A DNA stretch of 64,000 bases. It comes from Cyclobacterium lianum (GTDB taxonomy: Bacteria; Bacteroidota; Bacteroidia; Cytophagales; Cyclobacteriaceae). The notes under the pieces are model-generated. The model did not search any database and was not told the DNA's origin. It was given only the letters and a program-made list of their open reading frames with translations. Where the stretch lies: assembly GCF_900143075.1 (NCBI RefSeq), contig NZ_FRCY01000006.1, forward strand, positions 270,939 to 334,938, read 5' to 3'. Position numbers and translations under genes: made by a program. This document shows positions 58,936 to 64,000 of this stretch, piece by piece; the stretch's first letter is position 1, and each line of letters begins with the position of its first letter.

Positions 58936-61398
58936 ATGAAAGCTATACGTATTTTCGGGTGCCTTCTACTGTTTATGGCCACCGGCTGCCTAATGGCTCA
59001 ATCTGGATCCATTAACGGACAGGTAAGAAATACCACCGGCGATCCGCTAGAATTTGTAACCGTAGGGATTGCCGGAAGCAGCGGTGGAGATGTTACCGAT
59101 GCCGAGGGTCGATTCGCCATTCAAAACCTGAACGCAGGCCGATATAACCTGATATTTTCTTCCATGGGGTACGAAACGCAAAACAGGATGGTCAGCCTTG
59201 CATCTGACGGTCAGGCCAGCCTGGATGTGGTCTTATCGGAAGGCCTGTTTGGTCTGCAAACGATAGAAATCACCGGTAGAAGAGAAACAAGCTATGACAA
59301 TAAGGAGACGTTTTCTGCCACCAAAACAGCATCTTTGATCAAAAATGTACCCTCCACCATTAATTTTGTAACCAAGGAGCTGATGCTTGACCAGGTAGCG
59401 TTTACTGTAAATGATGTGGTCAAGAATGTGGCTGGGGTAAACCAGTTTTCTTTTTACAATGACATTTCTATACGTGGTTTTCGTGTTCAGGGCCAGCAGA
59501 ATTCCGGCACCTTGTTGAATGGCATGCGGACATTTACCAGCTTCTGGAAACCCCAATTGGTTCCGCACATCGAGCGGGTGGAAGTAATCAAAGGACCTGC
59601 ATCTGCCCTGTTTGGCAATGCATCCCCGGGTGGGGCCATCAACCGGGTTACCAAAAAGCCTTTGGCAGAATCGAGAAAATCCATATCCACCTCGGTAGGA
59701 AGCTTCAATACACTCCGGACTTTGGCAGATTTTACCGGCACGATGACCGAAGACAAAAAACTACTTTACCGGCTCAACCTGGGCTTTGAAAACTCAGACG
59801 GATTCAGAGATCTTCAATTTAGCAGAAACCTGGTCATCGCCCCTTCCTTCGCTTTTTTGCCTTCCGACAATACCAGCCTGAATTTTGACATTGTCTACCA
59901 GGATTCTAAAGGCCGACTGGATCGGGGACAGGCCGCCTTTGGCAATAGGGATCTGTATTCCACTCCCATCACCACTTCTTTAAGTGCAGTAAATGACTAT
60001 CTGGACGAAACCACCATAAACGCAACCCTGTCACTGCGGCACCAGTTTTCTGAACGGATTAGTTTTAACAGCACCTATCAACTGTCCAGTTACAATGAAG
60101 ATCTGCTGGAGCACCGCACCTCCAACAGATTCGCCTCTCTTGGGGATGGCTCATTTGACGAAAGTAAGGTGGCCATGCGGGTTTTTATCCGTAAGAGATC
60201 CTGGAACAACAACTCCATCAACAATTACCTGAACATAGATTTCGATGCGGGATCAATAAAAAACACTTTGCTTATCGGTCACGACTATTTCAGACAGGAA
60301 CAGTTACCAGGCGGTTCTCAACTTGAAGCCCGCTCCTACCTGCTCCAAAATGGAACTGCCACCAACGTCTACAATCCTGCTAATGCAGTGAATTATGTAC
60401 TGGATGATGCCGGAAACCCCGTCACCAATGTAGACCATTTTGATCTGAGCTCGCCTATAGGAAATGGCATGCGGGATATGAGTAAATACATTTACAATCA
60501 GGTGACCTACAATCAGTTTATGCAGGAATCCCATGGCCTTTATCTTCAAAATCAATCCGAAATTGGTCCGTTGAAGATATTACTGGGACTGCGTCAGGAA
60601 TATTTTACCGACTACCTGAATTACAACAGCCCCGGCGAAGAGATCGTGGACCAGCAGGCCTTGCTTCCGAGGGTCGGCCTTGTATATAGCCTGCTTCCCA
60701 ACACCAATCTCTATGGCACCTGGGTACAGGGATACCAACCGCAGACAGCAGCAGCCTTTATCAACCCCGAAGCAGGAGGTCCCTTCGATCCGCTTACCAG
60801 TGAAATGGTAGAGATCGGCGCCAAGTCGGAATGGTTTAACAAGCGCCTGAGTGCCACCCTGTCGGTTTATCAAATAATAGAACGGGGAGGCCTGTACAAT
60901 GCCAATGATCCCAACAATCCGGAAAGACTGGAACAAATCGGAGAGGAACAATCCCGGGGTATTGAAATGAACCTGAGTGGCAACATCCTTCCCAACTGGT
61001 CCATCGTTGCCGGGTATGCTTTTAATGATGCCAAAATCACTGCATCGGATATAGAGGGAATAATCGGCAGGCAAAAACCAAACGCTCCCCGCAATACGGC
61101 AAATTTCTGGACAAAATACATTTTCGAATCGGGTGCCTTCAAAGATTTGGGTATTGGCCTGGGCTACAATCATGTTTCGGATCGCTTCGGGTCTATCGTA
61201 TCTGCTACCGAACCCGACATATTCCCATCGTACGGGATATTTGATACAGCACTTTATTACAAACTGAGCAAGGTGCAGTTTCAGATCAATGTCAATAACC
61301 TGTTTAACGAGACCTACTGGGTTGGCGGATATGACGTGATCCGGGCCTTTCCCGGCAGCCCCAGAAATATCATGACTACCGTTTCCTATACCTTCTAA
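58936..61398 (+). CDS. TonB-dependent siderophore receptor with carboxypeptidase-like N-domain
   Basis: An 820-aa outer-membrane receptor. The start chosen is ATG 58936, one codon after a GTG. Signal peptide ends C-L-M-A-Q; residues ~23-105 are a carboxypeptidase-regulatory-like domain (G-Q-V-R-N-T-T-G-D-P-L-E-F-V-T-V); plug ~125-235 with V-P-S-T-I-N-F-V-T and S-I-R-G-F-R-V-Q-G; then a barrel ending M-T-T-V-S-Y-T-F. Phrases such as E-V-I-K-G-P-A-S-A-L-F-G and the Y-x-x-V-T-Y-N-Q-F motif match ferric-siderophore (FhuA/FoxA-like) receptors. A PepSY membrane protein follows 15 bp later, the usual partner for releasing iron. Iron repression through the palindrome upstream is inferred. Confidence 0.94.
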   Translation: MKAIRIFGCLLLFMATGCLMAQSGSINGQVRNTTGDPLEFVTVGIAGSSGGDVTDAEGRFAIQNLNAGRYNLIFSSMGYETQNRMVSLASDGQASLDVVLSEGLFGLQTIEITGRRETSYDNKETFSATKTASLIKNVPSTINFVTKELMLDQVAFTVNDVVKNVAGVNQFSFYNDISIRGFRVQGQQNSGTLLNGMRTFTSFWKPQLVPHIERVEVIKGPASALFGNASPGGAINRVTKKPLAESRKSISTSVGSFNTLRTLADFTGTMTEDKKLLYRLNLGFENSDGFRDLQFSRNLVIAPSFAFLPSDNTSLNFDIVYQDSKGRLDRGQAAFGNRDLYSTPITTSLSAVNDYLDETTINATLSLRHQFSERISFNSTYQLSSYNEDLLEHRTSNRFASLGDGSFDESKVAMRVFIRKRSWNNNSINNYLNIDFDAGSIKNTLLIGHDYFRQEQLPGGSQLEARSYLLQNGTATNVYNPANAVNYVLDDAGNPVTNVDHFDLSSPIGNGMRDMSKYIYNQVTYNQFMQESHGLYLQNQSEIGPLKILLGLRQEYFTDYLNYNSPGEEIVDQQALLPRVGLVYSLLPNTNLYGTWVQGYQPQTAAAFINPEAGGPFDPLTSEMVEIGAKSEWFNKRLSATLSVYQIIERGGLYNANDPNNPERLEQIGEEQSRGIEMNLSGNILPNWSIVAGYAFNDAKITASDIEGIIGRQKPNAPRNTANFWTKYIFESGAFKDLGIGLGYNHVSDRFGSIVSATEPDIFPSYGIFDTALYYKLSKVQFQINVNNLFNETYWVGGYDVIRAFPGSPRNIMTTVSYTF

Positions 61399-61413
61399 TA
61401 AAAGAAGTTGCTG

Positions 61414-62697
61414 GTGAAACTGAATAAGAAAACGCTGTTTCAGCTACACAGCTGGATAGGTATCAAGTTAAGCATACTATTTTTTATAGTATGCTTTTCA
61501 GGTACCCTGGCCACCCTGAGCAATGAGATGGACTGGCTTTTCTACCCTGCCATTCGCGCATCAGGTGAGGGAGAACGGGTACCTTATAATCAACTGGTAG
61601 ATCAATTACAGGAAGCATATCCGGAAGGAGCCATCAGCTACTGGTTGATGCCAAAGGAATCCTATTTGAACGATATCGTTTATATAGACCTGCAGGGTCA
61701 GCGGTATTATGTATTTGTAGATCCGCTCAGCGGCGAAGTAAAAGGAGATACCACCGTCACTTTTCAGCGTTTTTTTCGTGACTTCCATTATTATCTCTTC
61801 ATGCCCTTTTACCAGATCGGCTACTTCATGGTACTGATATTCTCCTTTTTTCTGGCCATTTCATTGGTCACGGCAGTTATGTTTTACAAGAAATGGTGGA
61901 AAAAACTTTTTGAGTTAAAATCGGGTAATGGAAAACTGATGTTTTTCCGCAGCCTGCACCGCCTTATTGGACTTTGGTCCTTACCCTTTGCCATACTGTT
62001 TTCACTGACGGGTATTTGGTATTTTGTAGAAAGAACCAACCTGGGAAAGGTATCAGACATCTCCAATCCGGTACCCCCAGGACTGGATAATTCGGGCGAA
62101 AATCAAACCGGCCGGTTCGCCTTTTCCTACCAGGTGGATTATGACAAAGCTGCGCAGGTAGCTAAAGAGGCGATCCCGGGGCTACAGATAAGGGGGATCG
62201 TTCCCACAAACGATGTGAACAAGCCCATTTACTTTCGTGGTACAAGTCATGTTCCACTGGTAAGAAACCGTGCCAACCGGGTATACCTGGATCCTCTCAG
62301 CTACCGGCCGGTGATGGTTCAGAAAGCGGAAGATATCCCTACAGTGATGTACCTCAATGACATCGCTGACCCGCTGCATTTTGGCAATTGGGGAGGGTTA
62401 AGCACCAAAATCCTATGGTTTCTTGCCGGCCTCTCCCTTTCCGGCCTGGTTTTGACGGGCATTTGGATTGCCTTAAAGCGGCAGGTAAAAAAAGCAGGTG
62501 TCAAACCTATGGGCAGGTGGAAATACGTCAATTGGATTATCGCCCTTGTTATTACCGGCTTTATGTATTCATTTATGATCCTGCGATACTCCCTTTCCTG
62601 GCAGCCGTTGGTTGTCGTAGGTTTGCTATTGGGGCTGATTAGCTGGTTAAGCTGGTATATTTTTGTTTTCAGACTGCAAAAAACATCCCGGCTCTAG
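61414..62697 (+). CDS. PepSY-domain membrane protein, siderophore-linked iron uptake
   Basis: A 427-aa inner-membrane protein with four hydrophobic helices (one at ~15-35 after H-S-W-I-G-I-K, others near 140-160, 190-210, 330-350, with a further pair at the C-terminus). PepSY-type periplasmic loops lie between them. There is no ATG near the start: GTG at 61414 is chosen because the A/G-rich AAAGAAG lies 6 bases upstream, while TTG at 61408 touches it directly. H-x-W-x-G and F-R-S-L-H-R-L-I-G-L-W are typical of the family that reduces or releases ferric siderophores in the periplasm. It sits 15 bp downstream of the receptor, in the same operon. Confidence 0.9.
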   Translation: MKLNKKTLFQLHSWIGIKLSILFFIVCFSGTLATLSNEMDWLFYPAIRASGEGERVPYNQLVDQLQEAYPEGAISYWLMPKESYLNDIVYIDLQGQRYYVFVDPLSGEVKGDTTVTFQRFFRDFHYYLFMPFYQIGYFMVLIFSFFLAISLVTAVMFYKKWWKKLFELKSGNGKLMFFRSLHRLIGLWSLPFAILFSLTGIWYFVERTNLGKVSDISNPVPPGLDNSGENQTGRFAFSYQVDYDKAAQVAKEAIPGLQIRGIVPTNDVNKPIYFRGTSHVPLVRNRANRVYLDPLSYRPVMVQKAEDIPTVMYLNDIADPLHFGNWGGLSTKILWFLAGLSLSGLVLTGIWIALKRQVKKAGVKPMGRWKYVNWIIALVITGFMYSFMILRYSLSWQPLVVVGLLLGLISWLSWYIFVFRLQKTSRL

Positions 62698-62770
62698 CGC
62701 AAGAAACCAGACCAATTCATTTTACGGAGAAGTGAGCTACTTTGGCCTGGCAGGAACAGCGGATCCTTAA

Positions 62771-63061
62771 GCCTTTATTTCACAAAAAAGCCATATCAAA
62801 CTGATAAAACCTTTATCTGCCTTCCTCACGAACCAACCTGGCAATGCCAACAGGCAAGGCGGGCAAATTCCGGCCGGGAAAGGTCTCTCGGTGGGCTGCC
62901 CAGGATTGAGACAAGCACACATTGCAGCCTACATTCAATCGGCAAAACTCGCCAGGTACCGTATCACTCCCGGAACTGCGCAGGCAGCATATGACATTGT
63001 CCCGGCCAGGGATAAGTATGGATACAAATACCCTTCAAATGACCTGCAAGGTTTAATTTAG
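62771..63061 (+). pseudogene. open frame without start codon, probable gene fragment
   Basis: The 454-bp gap after the PepSY gene contains a 96-codon frame with no ATG that reads protein-like at its end (H-I-A-A-Y-I-Q-S-A-K-L-A-R-Y-R-I and Y-D-I-V-P-A-R-D-K-Y-G-Y-K-Y-P). GTG at 62891 or a TTG after it are the only starts. I do not recognise it; a decayed 3' end of a displaced gene is most likely. Confidence 0.3.
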
Positions 63062-63085
63062 TTTAATTACAAACTATTATCTTTC

Positions 63086-63116
63086 TTTTGACATGGGAAA
63101 CATTTTCTTATTCTTG
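63086..63116 (+). promoter_or_regulatory. promoter of the small four-cysteine protein gene
   Basis: TTTTG (63086-63090), 18 bases, TATTCTTG (63109-63116): -33/-7 elements with one mismatch to TAnnTTTG, 36 bp before the start codon. Confidence 0.5.
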
Positions 63117-63151
63117 CAGTATATATAGTATAACCAAAAAGGATACATGTT

Positions 63152-63379
63152 ATGGATAAAGTTTGTTCAAATTGCAATCATTGGGAACCAAAGGCTCCCG
63201 TTGTAGCTGACAAGAAAAATTATGGTGAATGCAACAAATTAAGTCACCTTGAATCAAAAATGGACCCTGATTATATCATTCCGGTGTTGAATAACGGCAA
63301 ACCTATCGATCAGAATACCAAGTCGATAGAGTTCATTACCGGCGCAGGTTTTGGATGTAACCAATTTGCCAGCGCTTAG
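63152..63379 (+). CDS. small cysteine-rich protein, probable metal binder
   Basis: A 75-aa soluble protein with M-D-K-V-C-S-N-C-N-H-W-E at the N-terminus (Cys5, Cys8), G-E-C-N-K near 26-30, and the end G-A-G-F-G-C-N-Q-F-A. Four Cys in a C-x2-C...C...C pattern suggest a zinc or iron site. Short proteins with the same C-x2-C-x-W ... G-x-C ... F-G-C ending occur widely as hypothetical proteins; function unknown. It has its own promoter-like sequence and a weak terminator, so it is a monocistronic gene. Confidence 0.7.
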   Translation: MDKVCSNCNHWEPKAPVVADKKNYGECNKLSHLESKMDPDYIIPVLNNGKPIDQNTKSIEFITGAGFGCNQFASA

Positions 63380-63384
63380 AAAAT

Positions 63385-63428
63385 AAAAAGCTCTATGGTT
63401 AACGTTTTGACTGTAGAGTTTATTTTTG
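63385..63428 (+). terminator. weak terminator after the small protein
   Basis: CTCTA and TAGAG can pair around a ~18-base loop, followed by TTTATTTTTG. It comes just after the stop codon. Confidence 0.4.
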
Positions 63429-63818
63429 CAGGTATATTTAGATTTGATCTATATATAATATGCAGTAAATTTCTTCTCTGCTTATTTATTTTTAATATAA
63501 ATTGATCCTGAATTTTATATAATATTTTTCCTTTTTCGATTTAAATAAACAAGCTATTTGATCTATCTGCATTTTCCCTTGCACATTGTCCCGTAATTTT
63601 CAGTGCTCCGACTATGCCTGAATCCTATGAACTCCGTGTAGTGGATTGATGGCATCAGCAACCAATGCTATTAAGTTAAGAAAAAAATGGCCTCTTGAGA
63701 CAAAATAAGCCGATTTTCCTTATGAAAACCGGCCTACTTTAGGTAAATTATGTTGTCTTAAACATATAGCTATGAAGGTACAAAATACCAACCAAAACAC
63801 GACGGATATATCTTGCGA
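63429..63818. other. AT-rich flank, possible left end of an insertion sequence
   Basis: No gene is supported. GCTATTAAGTTAAG near 63667 and an imperfect hairpin AGCCGATTTTC/GAAAACCGGC (63708-63733) lie just before the transposase-like frame. These may mark the start of an insertion element whose body lies outside the window. Confidence 0.35.
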
Positions 63819-64000
63819 ATGTCCGAAAAAAAATCTTTGATAAAATACAATATACTGAAAATCAGGACAGTTACTGTTCTGATCCTGCCCATTTTTCCAG
63901 GTCTTCCCCACTCGACTTCCAAACTGTAGTACTTTCGGTGCTCCAACTGTTCAAAGAATCCGCTGATTCTGATACTGAAGACGTCCTTTCCAAGCTGGGG
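63819..64000 (+). pseudogene. transposase-like N-terminus, cut by window edge, apparent frameshift
   Basis: ATG at 63819 opens M-S-E-K-K and then meets eight A (63826-63833). In this frame a stop comes soon after. In the neighbouring frame the sequence continues K-I-F-D-K-I-Q-Y-T-E-N-Q-D and H-F-S-R-S-S-P-L-D-F-Q-T-V-V-L-S-V-L-Q-L to the edge, resembling the start of IS4-type transposases (F-T-R-x-R-x-L-x-F-x-x-x-V-L). One extra A would join the two. Either the gene is dead, or slippage in the A-run makes the protein. Family call is tentative because only ~55 residues are visible. Confidence 0.4.

Noticed and set aside
63720..63911. 63-aa minus-strand frame at the right edge
   Set aside because: GTG start and hydrophobic AT-rich filler; the opposite strand carries the more convincing transposase-like reading.
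1..64000. tRNA, rRNA or replication origin
   Set aside because: No tRNA T-loop/acceptor pattern, rRNA stretch or DnaA-box cluster was recognised by reading; a covariance or tRNA scan could still find one.

Overview
The window reads as a chromosome segment of a Bacteroidota bacterium, most likely a Cytophagia/Cyclobacteriaceae-like marine or algae-associated heterotroph. The signs are two SusC/SusD pairs with FecR-type anti-sigma factors, many sulfatases, lipoprotein signal peptides, Bacteroidota-style promoters (-33 TTTG, -7 TAnnTTTG) and a topoisomerase I with C-terminal glycine-rich repeats in place of zinc fingers. Species assignment is inference.

Layout. 1-9.0 kb is mixed housekeeping: a histidine kinase cut by the left edge, a NYN-LOTUS protein, a porin/BCCT transporter/universal stress protein operon, an esterase lipoprotein, a zinc metallopeptidase and a Uma2-family protein. 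9.1-24.4 kb is polysaccharide locus 1, all on the minus strand: ECF sigma, FecR, SusC, SusD, sulfatase, tandem metallo-beta-lactamase protein, two more sulfatases, a decayed stretch and an exported sugar isomerase. 25.4-40.3 kb is locus 2, also on the minus strand: FecR, SusC, SusD, sulfatase, sulfatase-HEAT fusion, metallophosphoesterase and GH78 rhamnosidase. Five Cys-type sulfatases plus GH78 suggest a sulfated, rhamnose-containing glycan. No polysaccharide lyase or sulfatase-maturating enzyme is in view.

40.5-46.1 kb holds a membrane protein, a Dyp-type peroxidase and a catalase-family protein in one overlapping operon, facing a FAD-dependent aldonolactone-oxidase-like enzyme that could generate H2O2. 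46.25-49.15 kb is the most unusual part. A Bacteroidota promoter and a well-conserved TPP riboswitch precede a tight four-gene operon: SAM methyltransferase, HypE/ThiL-like AIR-synthase fold protein, divergent ThiE-like protein and Trm112-like zinc protein. This is not a standard thiamin operon. It is the best candidate here for an undescribed thiamin-responsive pathway.

49.4-64 kb holds a CASTOR/POLLUX-like channel, a possible small RNA, a MATE exporter, an agmatinase-family enzyme, SixA, TopA, a ThuA-domain protein, a siderophore receptor with a PepSY membrane protein (iron uptake), a small four-cysteine protein and, at the right edge, the start of a possibly frameshifted transposase-like gene.

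A second theme is regulation of the two sus loci. Both FecR-to-SusC gaps carry a strong hairpin, and both have the same plus-strand -7-like box over the susC start codon. This would fit antisense RNAs like those that repress polysaccharide loci in Bacteroides. A ten-base tandem repeat also lies between the sigma and anti-sigma genes of locus 1.
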